32,149 nt of DNA, taken from assembly GCA_000750105.3 (NCBI GenBank), contig JPHH03000116.1, positions 1 through 32,149 of the forward strand, in the 5' to 3' direction. Every line of letters starts with the position of its first letter. Within the stretch, counting starts at the first letter, position 1. Both the position numbers and the translations under genes were made by a program. Below the pieces are notes generated by a model. The model searched no databases. It was not told the DNA's origin and worked only from the letters and a program-made list of their open reading frames with translations. This stretch comes from Tolypocladium sp. Sup5 PDA-1 (taxonomy: Eukaryota; Ascomycota; Sordariomycetes; Hypocreales; Ophiocordycipitaceae). Shown piece after piece: positions 1-10,220 of this stretch.

Positions 1-258
1 AATGATACATCTCCAGCTCTTGTTGAGAGCTATTCGGTTCCCCCAGGAAAATCAAGCTGTTTCGACTTGTACACCATCGCTCAAAAAGAATATGAAGCTT
101 CCCAAGGAAACCGAACGGCATTATGTGCTTGCGGCTCTAGTTACTTGAAGAGCGTTGATGCATGCTTTGTATGCATAGCTAGCAGCAACATTTGGGACCA
201 CATCACTCCGTGGGCAGCTGTTTTAAGTTACTGCAATCCCCGCAAAGAGAATTGCTGA
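1..258 (+). CDS. C-terminal part of a possible Cys-rich secreted protein
   Basis: The frame is open from the first base of the window to the TGA ending at 258, so the 5' part lies outside. The visible 85 residues contain two N-glycosylation-type sites (NDT at the start, NRT near residue 36) and a cluster of cysteines spaced C-x-C, then C-x2-C, in the middle (about 121-175). Such spacing is common in small extracellular or wall-associated fungal proteins, but no family is recognised. No signal peptide can be judged because the start is missing. It could also be a chance frame. Confidence 0.3.
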   Translation, partial: NDTSPALVESYSVPPGKSSCFDLYTIAQKEYEASQGNRTALCACGSSYLKSVDACFVCIASSNIWDHITPWAAVLSYCNPRKENC

Positions 259-841
259 GGTAGATTATACGCTGTTGCGATATCACTGAAGCTGGCTTGG
301 ATATATTCTTTTGCTGGAGGGGGGCGGGGGCGAAGGCGACCCACGGTCCCTTACTTAGCTGTACCCTTGGGAAATTCATTATATTCAGCATCGACGATTC
401 AAAAGGGGTGGACAGGATGGTGACGGAACGAGGGTAGGAGACAGCATTAGTACAGCACCTGTTTATCCTCTGCCGCAGTGACTCGCCAAATTACTTGGAT
501 TTTAAGCACTTCTAAATACTCATAACGGGCAACAATCTATGAGTTTTGCATCTCTCTCTTGTTTACATGCACCTTGGTTCTCTACAAATCCAAACAAGGC
601 GACTTTCTTTCCAGAAGCAGGAGCTGGGGCTTGACATATCATTCTTCTGCTTTGCTAGAACCGGTTCTCCAGATGCAAACGCCAAAGATCAACGGATCCG
701 ACGTACAAAGCCCACAATCTCCACGACGCACCAAAATGGCCCCATCAATCAGAAGACTGAACCCTAAGGGTGCTGCCTGCATCAGTTTCTTCCTCGCTAT
801 AGCCCATACCCGAGCTTATGAATATACGCTATCCTGTATCC

Positions 842-2407
842 GATTTCTCTCAAGGACCAACTCCGCGTAAAGGCAAGCTACGCACTGTGGATGTAGACGT
901 GGAGCCACTTGGCCATCTTGAACACTTGCGCTGACGTACCCAGGGACTTAAAACCACCATGGGATATGTGGCTTGGATTGGCAAATACGACACCGAGGAC
1001 TCTGTGCTCGTGACACTGCTGTACAAAGCTGGGGCAGTGTTCTACGTAAAGACGAGTGTCCCTCAAAGCCTGATGGTTTGTGAGACACTGAACAATATCA
1101 TTGGGCGAACAGTCAATCCACGAAACAAAAATTGGTCTTGCGGAGGAAGTTCTGGCGGTGAAGGAGCCATGGTTGGGTTCCGTGGAGGCCTGATTGGTGT
1201 GGGAACGGACATTGGTGAGTTGAGCCTTTCCATGCTAAAAGAATGTTCCCGGGAGCATGCGTGCTGAGATGAGCAGGTGGTTCGATTAGAGTTCCTTCGG
1301 CCTTCAACTTCCTGTTCGGCCTGCGACCAAGCCATGGACGCCTACCCTACGCGAACATGGCCAATAGCATGGAAGGACAAGAAACGATCCACAGTGTCTG
1401 TGGACCGCTGTGCCACTCGATGAAAGACATGAAACTATTCATGACTTCGGTCCTCGCTGAGAAGCCTTGGTTGTATGATTCCAAAGTCATTCCGATGCCG
1501 TGGCGACAAAGTGAGGAGGACGCAATCAAGCTCAAGCTATCGTCCGGGGGATTAACGCTTGGCTTTTACACGTGCGATGGCAATGTATGTTTCTTTCTTC
1601 TTACTGTACAGCGTGAACACTGGCTAACTAATCAAGGTTCTACCTCATCCGCCCATCATCCGTGCCGTGCAGACAGTTGTCAACAAGGCGAAGCAGGCTG
1701 GGCACACGGTCGTTCCCTGGGAGCCATACAAGCACCCGTATGCCGTGGATTTGGGCAATAGAATTTATGCATCAGACGGCGGCGCGGTAATATGTCTTCC
1801 CCCATCCTCCGGACTTTACTAATAGCGTGCGCAGGACATCTTCGGGACCCTCGAGAAATCTGGGGAGCCGGCAATTCCCAACTTTGGCGATCTCATCAAC
1901 CCGTCTCTTCCAAAGCTGGACATCAACAAGGTTTGGGACGCGAACCTTGAAAAGTGGAAATACCAGTGCGAGTATCTGTCTGCATTGCGCACCATTGAAG
2001 ACCATTTGGGCCGAGAAATAGATGCCATTGTGGCACCCATCACTCCCACGGCTGCCATCAGACACGACCAGTTCAAGTACTACGGATATGCCAGCGCCAT
2101 CAACCTCTTGGATTTTACAAGCGTCGTGGTACCAGTCACGTTTGCCGACAAGGCAATTGACGTCAAAAACAACGCTTTCAAGCCGCTGACGGAGATAGAC
2201 AGCGTGGTCCAAGCAGAGTGTAAGAATTTCCGCCTCCTTGTTTGGCTGGCGACGAATTCTGATGCTTGTATTCGCGCAGACGATGCAGAAGCATATCACG
2301 GTGCGCCCGTCGCGGTTCAGATAATTGGACGGCGGTTGACAGAGGAAAGAACAATGGCCATTGCAGAAGAGCTTGCGAGACTGATAGGAGGCGAAACAGC
2401 GATTTGA
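842..2407 (+). CDS. Amidase-signature family amidase (acetamidase type), N-terminus missing or unrecognised
   Basis: This gene encodes an amidase that hydrolyses small amides to the acid and ammonia. The exons read best as ..872, 944-1214, 1277-1584, 1637-1786, 1835-2219 and 2280-2407. All junction phases agree and introns are 48-71 nt. The Ser-cisSer-Lys triad is present: Lys in SLKDQ (codon 852-854), cis-Ser in CGGSSGG (about 1140-1160) and the nucleophile in TDIGGS, whose Ser codon is 1282-1284 and whose motif is split by an intron. The C-terminal motif YHGAPVAVQ is also present. The 873-943 intron has a GC donor (AAG|GCAAGC) and ends after a GCTGAC branch site. Upstream of 842 the frame meets a TGA and the roughly 120 N-terminal residues usual for this family (about 530-560 in all) cannot be found. 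Either short diverged exons are hidden or the gene is 5'-truncated. A pseudogene is possible, although the remaining 413 codons from 944 onward are clean. Confidence 0.85.
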
Positions 2408-2898
2408 ATGGTCATGGTCTCCCCAGACTGCAAGTGCTGTAGCATTTGGATGGGTCACATAGGACAAATTACTGTTACGGGGCTATCGAAACTAATGCCG
2501 TCTCCAATTTACGAAGTCTGTATCGTACACATCTCATGGCAATGGTCTCCATTAACCCTAATCGGCGTACTTAGTGATACGGAAAGACTTCCCTAGGAAT
2601 TCTTAGGGGAATATCGGGATATTACTAGAGAATTATCCGGGAAATCTAATAAGGGAAACCACAGAGAAGGAAATACTAGGAAGAATTCACCATAGCTTTA
2701 CCGGGATTTCTTACCGGGAATCCACGGGGAAGGGAATACTAAGAGGAATTCCCTAGGGTTTCCCCGGGATTAGCCCGGGATTCCCCCGTACTAATACTAT
2801 AATTTCTTTATAAAAGATAGACCTATAAGATAGAATATTAACGGGTATCTTTGCTATATTTATACTAGATAGCGATCACTTACGTAATTATCTTTGCC

Positions 2899-2960
2899 CG
2901 GTAACCAGTCCGCGACCGAATTCTTCGGCGGTAAATAGTCCGCGCGGTAATCAATCCGTG
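2899..2960. repeat. Three copies of a 16-base motif, CGGTAAnnAnTCCGyG
   Basis: The motif occurs at 2899-2914, 2929-2944 and 2945-2960, the last two directly abutting. All copies share CGGTAA at the left and TCCG at the right and vary between them. Iterated motifs of this kind can be subterminal transposase-binding repeats or operator clusters, but neither role can be shown here. Confidence 0.6.
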
Positions 2961-2994
2961 AATATATACAACGGCAGGACCTATTGCATATCAC

Positions 2995-3225
2995 TTAGGC
3001 TGTTATCTTCGATATCTTCCTTTCTACATCGTATCCATAGCCCATCTGTAAACTATCGGACGCGCCATGTAAAGACGAGCCAGACTCCACAACTTCATTA
3101 GCTTTATAGATATCTTCATGCCGAAGTACATCTGTTGGTTCGAGCCACCCTTTCTCTCCAAAAGAAACCTGATACGGCACCGGCACATCCCCCCACCTAT
3201 AGGCTATCCTAGATCGGTTATACAC
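2995..3225 (-). pseudogene. Short coding-like remnant, family unknown
   Basis: A 76-codon frame on the minus strand has a protein-like composition (for example RWGDVPVPYQVSFGEKGW and DVLRHEDIYKANEVV). It begins without a convincing start, and stop codons lie directly upstream in the same frame. It follows the iterated 16-mers, so it may be the last coding fragment of a degraded transposon. The family is not recognised. Confidence 0.3.
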
Positions 3226-3774
3226 ATTACGCCGAACTCTGGCCGTGTCTCATCTACCCCTCTTTATTGGCATGCCGTTCTGTAATAGTGGGAGAACATG
3301 GGAAGGATGGTTCCACGGGGCTCCATACTACACATACACCACGTTTATGTACTAATATTGGTCGCTTGTCTGGTTCCGTAGACAACTGGACCCTCGATTT
3401 AGACAGATGAGTACGCGTCAAACAAGAGGTAGCCGGAAATTCGAATGGCTAAGCGGATCACTGTCTACGAGTCGTAGACTCTGAAGGGCGCTGACCCTCA
3501 TATAGGCGTTATGCCCCCCCCAAAAGCAACCCAGTTTCTCAGTTCGAGGCGTGAGCTTTTTGCCACAGCATAGCACGAGGGCCCCACAGAATACATGTCA
3601 CATATGTCGCTGAAAGATCGGAACAAAACGGCGGAGGCAGAGCAGAGTCAATGTGGAAGGGAAATCAGAAATATATTGTTGTCCTCAGAGCTGCAATGCA
3701 GCCCCAACAAATCAGCAATAATTGTCCCTCATGGGGTAGAAAGGTAAGCGAGTGTAGTGATCGTGCTGTCGTCC

Positions 3775-4156
3775 CTACAGAGCGCACTGGTCGTCGTTGG
3801 TGCCGGGCATTGTCATACAGCCGGCAATACAGTACGAGTTGCCAGCAAGGGTGCCTGAAGTGTCTACGCAGCGGTAGAGGACTTGAAGAAGCTGGTTGGT
3901 CGCCAGAGGTGGAATGGGACCGGTTAGGTTCACCGCGGTGGTCAACTCGGTATTATTATATACTTTTAAGAATCAGAAACCAGTTTAAGAAGGGTGATTA
4001 ATCCGAAGAGTAGGGAAACTTACTCTGGCTAGCGACCAGATTATAGCCACATTTATACTGCTGATAAATGCAGGGAAATGTAAAAGCATCAACTCCGACT
4101 GAAAAGGCGAGCAAAGCCGCAGCCGCAGCGCTGGTGATTGCCTGGGTAAACATCAT
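3775..4156 (-). CDS. Small secreted six-cysteine protein (effector-like)
   Basis: There are two exons, 4156-4024 and 3962-3775, joined across a 61-nt intron. The donor is GTAAGT, the branch region is CTGAT and the acceptor is AAAAG. The phase 1 junction agrees. The spliced product is 106 residues. Residues 1-24 form a signal peptide: a short polar start, an Ala/Leu-rich core (AAAAALLAF) and an SVGVDA cleavage region. The mature part has six cysteines (FPC, KCG, RCV, YCI, GCM and QCAL at the very C-terminus), enough for three disulfides, plus two N-glycosylation-type sites (NNT, NLT). A TATA-like stretch lies at 4271-4284, about 115 bases upstream of the start. The frame is open further upstream, but the signal peptide fixes the start at 4156 or 4153. 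Size, secretion signal and paired cysteines match the pattern of fungal small secreted proteins, including plant or insect effectors. The specific function is unknown. Confidence 0.75.
3963..4023 (-). other. Intron of the six-cysteine secreted protein gene
   Basis: The 61-nt intron reads GTAAGT at the donor and TTCTGATTCTTAAAAG at the acceptor on the minus strand. Splicing joins codon position 1 of the upstream exon to positions 2-3 of the downstream exon and gives one uninterrupted frame with even cysteine content. Reading through gives a stop 23 bases past the donor. Confidence 0.7.
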
Positions 4157-4270
4157 CTGTCTGAGATAGCAAGAGTGTGGGTGTTGAGATGGGTAGTAAA
4201 CAAGTTGGCAGGGATAGTTTTCGGAGTTGGTTGCCACCCAGGACCCGTCCTCAAGCTGGGGATGCGACAA

Positions 4271-4284
4271 TATTTATATATAAC
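4271..4284 (-). promoter_or_regulatory. TATA-like element upstream of the secreted protein gene
   Basis: On the minus strand this reads as an AT-only TATATAAATA-type box about 115 bases upstream of the start codon at 4156. Position and composition fit a core promoter TATA element. Confidence 0.4.
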
Positions 4285-5425
4285 TCGGACTCTCATTACA
4301 TGTCCAGCTTCTATACTCCGTAGTAGCCTGGCTTATGTTTCTCTGCGTTAAAAAGGGGGATTAAAGGCTTAGATGGTCGATCAGGCTGCGAGCATAGCTC
4401 ACATGAACCCCTAAATTTGCATTCCCATGCATGTTCAACGTCACGCCCGGTCCTTTGTTCCTTCTATAAACATCTGAACATGCAATCTTGAAGATGGCTG
4501 TATACATCTATCAATGCCCCCTTCGAGAAAAAAGTGAATCATGCATTCCTCGGTGCATACTCACGTGTTTCTCATATATGTCCATCCAAGCTTTCAGAAG
4601 GCAAGGAACAGCCAAGTGGAATGCGCCATCTTCGTGTAACAAATCAAATCCGCAAGTATCGTATGAACCCGATGAATACAAGAGTCGTGGCGGAGTTTGG
4701 GCAGGTTTGAGATAAAAGTCGTGAGTCGTGACTGTCCCAGCGCCATGCGGAGGGCGCGACACTGTCTGCAGCCTGCGCCCTCGTTTTGTATGACAGCTCA
4801 CACGGCCGTGTCTAGCATACTGTGGCTGGCATACCGTGTCTGGCAGGCAGGTGACTTGACAGGTCTCCTCGCGAGGACGAGGGGAGGAAGGATAGCGAGG
4901 AAGACGTTAGGTGCTGATACGGGTGGAAGGTTTCGAAATCATGGAAACACTTCTCTGGAGGCGACCAAGGACGAAACAATGCCAAGAATGAGCAAAGTTC
5001 AGATTCAGCATCCATTATGCATCATTGCCTAACGGCCGCTAAATGTAAACTCGTGGTATCTCCTGCGTTGTGGCCGGTGGATGAGACATTGCCGCCAATG
5101 AGCCGATCTGGCACGCGCCAAGCATTTCGCATGGCTCTATCCTGAGACAGGTATCTGATATGCATCTCTTACCCCGGCAAGGTACAAGAACGACCATGCA
5201 AGGGGTGTGTTGCCACGATTAGCCAGCGATTGGCGCTTTCGTGCGGGCGGGATCGCTCCCGGCAGACAAGGCACAACTGGACCTCGTCGGCTATACTCTT
5301 TTAGGCGCACATGATTCTGGCCCCACCACAGTCTGGTGCAACGGCTGGGGATGATCGGCCACACGGATCCAGTCGCTGCCTCCCTTGCAACCTCCGTGAG
5401 CTCGCAGTATACAGTAACTGTACAG
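4285..5425. other. Intergenic region without a supported gene
   Basis: Frames of 75-111 codons occur here on both strands but overlap each other, have no domain-like content and lack splice support. I see no RNA gene or mobile element end in this stretch. Confidence 0.4.
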
Positions 5426-5600
5426 ACCCATAAAGTCTGAACATAGACAAGAGTGCCCCGCGTTGGACCTGTAAAAGTCTTACGTTTCGTCCAGTTGGAC
5501 TAAAGAAGCCTCTTGCCCAGTCAGCTTGAACTAGGCGCCACAGGGAACACACAGCAGTAAACGGACAGTGAGTCCCTGTGTACTCTTCATCAACAAGCGG
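5426..5600. repeat. Diverged copy of a dispersed repeat (also at 21578-21740)
   Basis: This stretch aligns by eye with 21578-21740. Shared words include GACCCAyAAAGTCTGAA, TCGTCC..TTGGACTAAA and TCAACAAGCrGACA in the same order and near-equal spacing. Differences are largely A/G and C/T. On the minus strand both copies carry a coding-like segment containing FRL(Y/C)GS, so the repeat may derive from a protein-coding element. Confidence 0.6.
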
Positions 5601-5960
5601 ACAAAGCGTTTCGTTTCGGTCATCGACTCATGTAACGAGCAGTATCACTGATGGGTTACTTACTTAGGGTTCCATGTACGTAGTTCCAGTGCCTCCTTGT
5701 ATAGTTATTCCTCCAGCCTTCAAGCCCCTAGAATATCCTCACGTGCCGCCCCACACCCACAGCCCACTGTCTTCAGCCTAGATCTCCGAGGCCCAGGTGC
5801 GCGTCCACTGAGGCCAAGCTCCTGCAGTGGATTTGCCCAACAACTGCTGATCTTCTGGCGCACGCTACGATGAAGGTAGATTCGGTCGTGGAGGTTCGGG
5901 CTTGCCTCCTTCGTGGAGTTCTCAGCCAGCTGTCGTCCATTCATGCCTCATGCTCGCCTG
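5601..5960. other. Decayed sequence, no supported gene
   Basis: Minus-strand frames here read as coding-like pieces broken by TGA and TAG codons, in line with the pseudogene called immediately downstream in coordinate. Nothing can be assigned. Confidence 0.35.
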
Positions 5961-5971
5961 TCATCCACGGC

Positions 5972-6428
5972 GAGCAGAGTCCCTCCCGAGCAGAGTGGCT
6001 AGGGTGAGCGGCTCATACAAAGTCTAAACTTTGCCGACGACACCGCCTGCCACTGTGCCTTGCATGGCATGCATGGGTGTGTTGACCATGTCATTTTAGC
6101 CGCACAAACATGCCCAAGGCTTCTTAGTCCCGCTTTGGGCCCCGCCTTTGAGGTTATACGCGTGACCCTGGCGCAGCCCCACCTGCCCAAAAATGTGCGC
6201 CTCCGTGGTATGTTTCTCAAGCGGGCACATGGAGTATATCGACTGGTAATCTTTGCCAGCCTTGGTGAGCCTGTGATCTTACTGATTCTGAAAGGAACGA
6301 TTGCCTTGCCGGTCTGCTGGGGCATCTGCCTTTGGCCTTTGCAGAACATCCGAGAACAAAGAATTTGCCACAAAAGTTGGTTTCTCCTGTGGCTGGGGCT
6401 TAGGTGGAACAATAGTTGCGTGTGTCAG
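5972..6428 (-). pseudogene. Stop-riddled reading frame, family unknown
   Basis: One minus-strand frame reads through this stretch as protein-like blocks (for example VPPKPQPQEKPTFVANSLF, EKHTTEAHIFGQVGLRQGH and LYEPLTLATLLGRDSARRG) separated by in-frame TAA, TAA and TAG and ending in TGA. Every one of these stops can come from CAA, CAG or CGA by a C-to-T change, as expected of RIP or deamination. The plus strand contains a longer open frame (6060-6680), but its composition is not protein-like. I take that frame as a shadow. Confidence 0.4.
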
Positions 6429-6938
6429 GTGCGTGGATTAGGCCTGGATCAGATGACGCAGATCTTGGGCACGAATACCTTTACATTTTCATCCCAGCAA
6501 GACTCCGCATCTGATTTAAACAAAGCATACCCACGTTTTCCCCTCTCGACCGCGACAACTCTTCAACAACACACCTGTTACGCTAGTAAGGTGGCAACTC
6601 TCCTGAAAATCGCTGCCGTTGAGGACCAGCCGCGCCATTCCCAAACTATCGTCATCGACACGATTTGCATCCATGGTTAGTCTATACTCCTGGTACTATG
6701 GTGGCAATGACTTATTTTTGTAGGATCCTTCCGAAGAACTTGATAACGAAGAATGGGAAAAAGGCACACAAGTTGGACCAGGGGTGAGAACGGCTGGGAC
6801 GGTGATGTGGCGTTCAAGCGCTGCCTACCACAGGAAGCCAGGAGACAAGACCTGGAATAAAATGAGGGGCACTGGGCAAGTACAAGCAGACAGTACTCGG
6901 GAAGTTTATACTACTGCAGGAGAAATCAGAGTGAAAGC
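6429..6938. other. Intergenic region, nothing recognised
   Basis: No frame with domain-like content and no repeat was seen. The stretch separates the decayed region from the intact gene that ends at 6939. Confidence 0.35.
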
Positions 6939-8163
6939 TTAATTTCCTGTCAATAGTGGCATACCTGGCCACAGGCTGCTTGTAATTAAGCTTAACTTCC
7001 CTACTTCCACCCTCAGCTTAAGACGGCTGGGGCAATCCACTTCGGGCCATACTTCCATGGATAGACAACTTGTAATCTGAGTCTGCCCATTGTTGAGCTC
7101 CTCTGCACGACTCGGACTGAGCTGGTATGCTTCTACCGCCTGAATGCCGAGCATCTTCCCTACTTTTTCCAGAGGTGAACCAGACAATGTTAGGCTGCCG
7201 TCGACGTTTACAAACACGTCGTTGTCAAGGAGGATACCCCGTCGTTGACCCTTAGTAGCGATGTGTATGTCGAATAGTTGCTTCGCGACGTGTTGGGTCT
7301 CTGAAGCAAAAATAAAAAACTCCAACTCGCATTTGGTAAGATCATCTTCGAAAGACACCCTAAGCCAGGCCTTGCCGTTGACCTTGACGACTACGCTGGT
7401 CAGATACATCGGGAACACGAGCCCGAGATTGGATGCAGCGGGCCATGCAAATTGAGTGCGCAGATCGAAGTCGAAGCCTATCGATCCATATAAGGCTACA
7501 AAATTGGGGGCACCGGCTCCCTGGTCTCTGTGGTCGTGATTGTAGGTATTGGCTGCAGAGAGCTGTCGTTCGAGCGTAGTCTCAGTGTTCGCCATCGGGC
7601 CGCCTTGGCCTTGCATCGCGATGTCATGTATGGAGATTCGAGCGCGTTTGGACGGGCGAGAGTCTGAGGAAGGTGGCTCTAGTGACGTTGGGACTTGGGC
7701 ACCGATGGACTCCAACCATTCTGACAAGTAAGGCCGAGATCAGAAGTAGTCATGTGTTGGTTCACTCACCTCGACGCTTCCTGCCACGCCAGCCTTGGAA
7801 GAGATGAGAAAATAGTTGTTTGACAGACTGATGCGGATGGACGCGGGCGATGTGGCTCGTCACGAGTGAGAGATCCGCAGGGGACAGTTGGTCAAGACCA
7901 TGGGCATTTCCCTCTTGTAACGTCAAGAAGTACGCAAACCAAACTTGGAATCCTGCTCGCAGCAAAGCCCTCGAGATGTTGTTGTCAGGCCCTGAGCACG
8001 CAGCCTTGAGAGACGTCTCGAAATTATCCGGCGCTCTGGTTGGGCTGCATTCCGTGGCGAGGCCGTGCCCAAGCACCGAGATGAAGTGACCAGTGGTTGA
8101 AGGGGCGGAATTTTCGCCAACACTTTCCTGGCTTCGGGTCAAACTGGTATTTGCTTCGGCCAT
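6939..8163 (-). CDS. Hypothetical nuclear-type protein, two exons
   Basis: Exon 1 is 8163-7770 and exon 2 is 7720-6939, separated by a 49-nt intron (GTGAGT donor, TTGTCAG acceptor). The phase 1 junction makes a Glu codon. The product is 391 residues. The start has a good context (ACCATGG). Basic clusters GRKRR (at the splice junction, about residue 128) and SKRAR (about residue 155) look like a bipartite nuclear localisation signal around a Ser/Pro-rich linker. The C-terminal half is a folded-looking alternation of hydrophobic and charged segments with no motif I recognise. The clean frame across the intron and the good start support a real, intact gene. The function is unknown. Confidence 0.65.
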
Positions 8164-8350
8164 GGTTCATGGATGGGCCCGCCTTCGTGAGATTAGTCTG
8201 GGCAACGGGACGGGACCCCTAAAAGTGCTGCTTCGTGCGGTGTACTCCGTACGGACTAAGAAATGCACAGATTGCGTTGTGACTCCACCCGGGCGCTAAG
8301 CCGGCTGTGCGCACGAAGGCGGGGCCAGGCTCTCGCCTTTAACTTGGTCG

Positions 8351-8710
8351 TCAAAGTAATGTTGCATCCGTGTCGTGGAAGCGACTGGAGGGAAGGAGAT
8401 TTTGCAGGCTGAGGGTTGCGTGGCGGATAACGATTTGACCGCTGACAATTTTGGCCCAAACCTCTTCGGGCAACCTGGGTGGGATGGGGAAGCCGGCCCC
8501 GCCCTGGTGCTCACAGAGGTACTTCAAACACTGTCGATATGCTTCAGCCAGACAAGTCTTCTGGTGACCGGTGCGGGTCCAACGTCCAACCCAGCCGTAC
8601 GGCGTAGCTCTCGAGGCAGTTGCACATGCCGAGCGATGCACCTCGACCACAGTTCCGTGGTACTCAGCCAACGTAGTATGTACCATATTCTTTTGACTGG
8701 TCATCGTCAC
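8351..8710 (-). CDS. Small hypothetical protein
   Basis: This is a single 119-codon frame. Its middle reads like a folded domain (TLAEYHGTVVEVHRSACA, then a Trp/Arg-rich stretch, then PIPPRLPEEVWAKIVSGQI). It is transcribed away from the gene at 8986, so 8711-8985 would be a shared promoter region. It lies 187 bases upstream of the gene starting at 8163 on the same strand. No family is recognised. The plus-strand frame over the same bases has poorer composition. Confidence 0.4.
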   Translation of the reverse strand: MTMTSQKNMVHTTLAEYHGTVVEVHRSACATASRATPYGWVGRWTRTGHQKTCLAEAYRQCLKYLCEHQGGAGFPIPPRLPEEVWAKIVSGQIVIRHATLSLQNLLPSSRFHDTDATLL

Positions 8711-8985
8711 GAGGTGACTGTGTGACTCTCACGCCATGTCAATATGCAGCGGTCCTTGGGCTGCCACTGTGCTCCTCTGGCGGCAAATGTTCGAGATATC
8801 CTGTGTTGGTTGTCTGGGGACTGCTTCGCCTTGATCATCAACTCACTGCGACTTTGCCAAGGCGTAGGCACCTGTCCGTCTATTTAAGCTCGACGATATC
8901 CTCTAATAAGCAAACAATTCATCTATTCTACGCTTTCTTCTACATTACATTACTTTTGAAGTAGACCTCAGCTCCAACTCCAAAT
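8711..8985. promoter_or_regulatory. Divergent intergenic promoter region
   Basis: This stretch lies between the minus-strand start at 8710 and the plus-strand start at 8986. A TATTTAAG box at about 8880 sits roughly 105 bases before the plus-strand start, and a C/T-rich stretch (CTTTCTTCTACATTACATTAC) follows, as is common in fungal 5' leaders. Confidence 0.45.
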
Positions 8986-9673
8986 ATGGGTATCAGCATC
9001 GCTACGTACTCCACGGCGGATTACAACTCCCTTCTTGACTTTGGAGATGCTCTGCCCAATTTCGATATCCTCGGAGGCGACTCCCTCGCCAATGGCATCA
9101 TGAAAGACCTCTTCCGCCGCCACCAAGTCGAGAACGACCTTGGCCTGGCATTACTGCATAAGCACTCCATGCTCCACGATGGAGAACGAATGACTGATGT
9201 CAGGGGGACGGCAAACCCATTGGCCTTCGACATTGGGCAGCCTTCCGCCTGGAAAATCAGCCTCACCCGCCATCAGCTAGTCCCGGTCGAGTTTTCTGTC
9301 GAGCATCACGACATCGACTGGCAGAAGCCTTCTATGCAAGCATTCTTGGCCGAATTCTCTTTACTCCTGGCGGAGTACAAGGCTGAGCAAATTTTCGGCT
9401 TATGCCGCTATCCTGGCGACGGTTACCCTGGACGAGTTGAATTCACCGCTGGCCGCAGCAACGTGAATTTGACGCCTGAGGAAGTAGGTCGCCCTAGTGA
9501 GATTCTCTAAAGACTATACACTAAAATATCTATAGGCAAAGCAACTTCCCTCTTCCAGTACTCGTGAAGCTGCATGGTTTTACACGGATGACTTCATGCA
9601 ACGTGGCTGCAGATGTAACTGCTTCAATACCAAAGAGCACAATCATTCTCATGGCTACACAGTTAGTACTTAA
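8986..9673 (+). CDS. Conserved-type fungal hypothetical protein with Cys-rich C-terminus
   Basis: Exons 8986-9483 and 9536-9673 are joined across a 52-nt intron (GTAGGT donor, CTATAG acceptor, phase 0), giving 211 residues. The block LGLALLHKHSMLHDGE (about residues 51-66) resembles a recurring motif in unnamed fungal proteins that I recall as LALLH(K/N/R)HF. The second exon adds a short Cys/His tail (RGCRCNCF, then HNHSHG) that could bind a metal. Without splicing the frame stops 27 bases past the donor. There is no signal peptide or membrane segment. Function is unknown, but the exon structure and codon composition support a live gene. Confidence 0.65.
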
Positions 9674-9752
9674 ATTAGTGGATGTGAATTTGTCGGGCTC
9701 TCTTCGCGCTTACTAGTCCTTATATTTTACGATCGCTAGTCTAGCTGATATG

Positions 9753-9793
9753 TCAACGCCAAGGAGGAAAATACTCAACGCCAAGGAGGAAAA
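9753..9793. repeat. Two tandem copies of TCAACGCCAAGGAGGAAAA
   Basis: Two identical 19-base copies lie at 9753-9771 and 9775-9793, spaced by TAC. Confidence 0.8.
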
Positions 9794-10135
9794 ATGCTCA
9801 AACGGACTCGCATAGCCTCAACGCTTACGATATCGCCAAGAGCTTCACTTGCCTTTCCTATGTATAAGTATGACTGTTATTTCCAGTTCAGTTAGTTTAT
9901 TGGGGTGACGGTGCAGACCCCTGACCAGAAAACAGAGAACACAAAAAGAGTGGAGGAACAACCAGGGGGTTTGACGTCTGGCAGGCATATAAGAGGCGTC
10001 TGGGCCCTTCAGAACAGATGGTCCCTCATGTTCTTCATCCGTTCATGAGCTTTGATAGCTGTAGAATGACAATCCTGGTTTTTCCTCCCATTTACTAGAG
10101 TTGGGCCGTTGTTGCCTCTCGCCGTCTTTTGCCCT

Positions 10136-10220
10136 GACTTACACGACGTGACAGACCTGCTTGGGCAGGCACGACTTACACGACTTACATCACTTACACG
10201 GCTGACATGACTTACGCGAC
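10136..10220. repeat. Minisatellite of GACTTACACG-type 10-base units
   Basis: Units GACTTACACG at 10136 and 10173, then ACTTACATC, CACTTACACG and GACTTACGCG up to 10218, form an interrupted short-period array of about five units. Confidence 0.65.

Larger units (their letters stand above)
2408..3774. other. Intergenic region with decayed repeat sequence
   Basis: No convincing gene lies here. From 2590 to 2800 the DNA is rich in short palindromic words built from GGGAAT/ATTCCC, CCTAGG and CCCGGG. A cluster of iterated 16-mers follows at 2899-2960, then a short minus-strand coding-like frame at 2995-3225. Sequence 3226-3774 shows nothing recognisable. The mix suggests the end of a degraded mobile element rather than ordinary spacer. 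Confidence 0.5.

Noticed and set aside
3440..3480. tRNA-like TTCGAATGG word
   Set aside because: No cloverleaf can be drawn from the neighbouring bases.
4697..5032. Plus-strand 111-codon frame
   Set aside because: Arg-rich random-like composition, no motif, and an overlapping frame on the other strand of similar quality.
6060..6680. Long plus-strand open frame of 206 codons
   Set aside because: Composition is not protein-like and it lies opposite a protein-like but stop-riddled minus-strand frame. I take it as a shadow.
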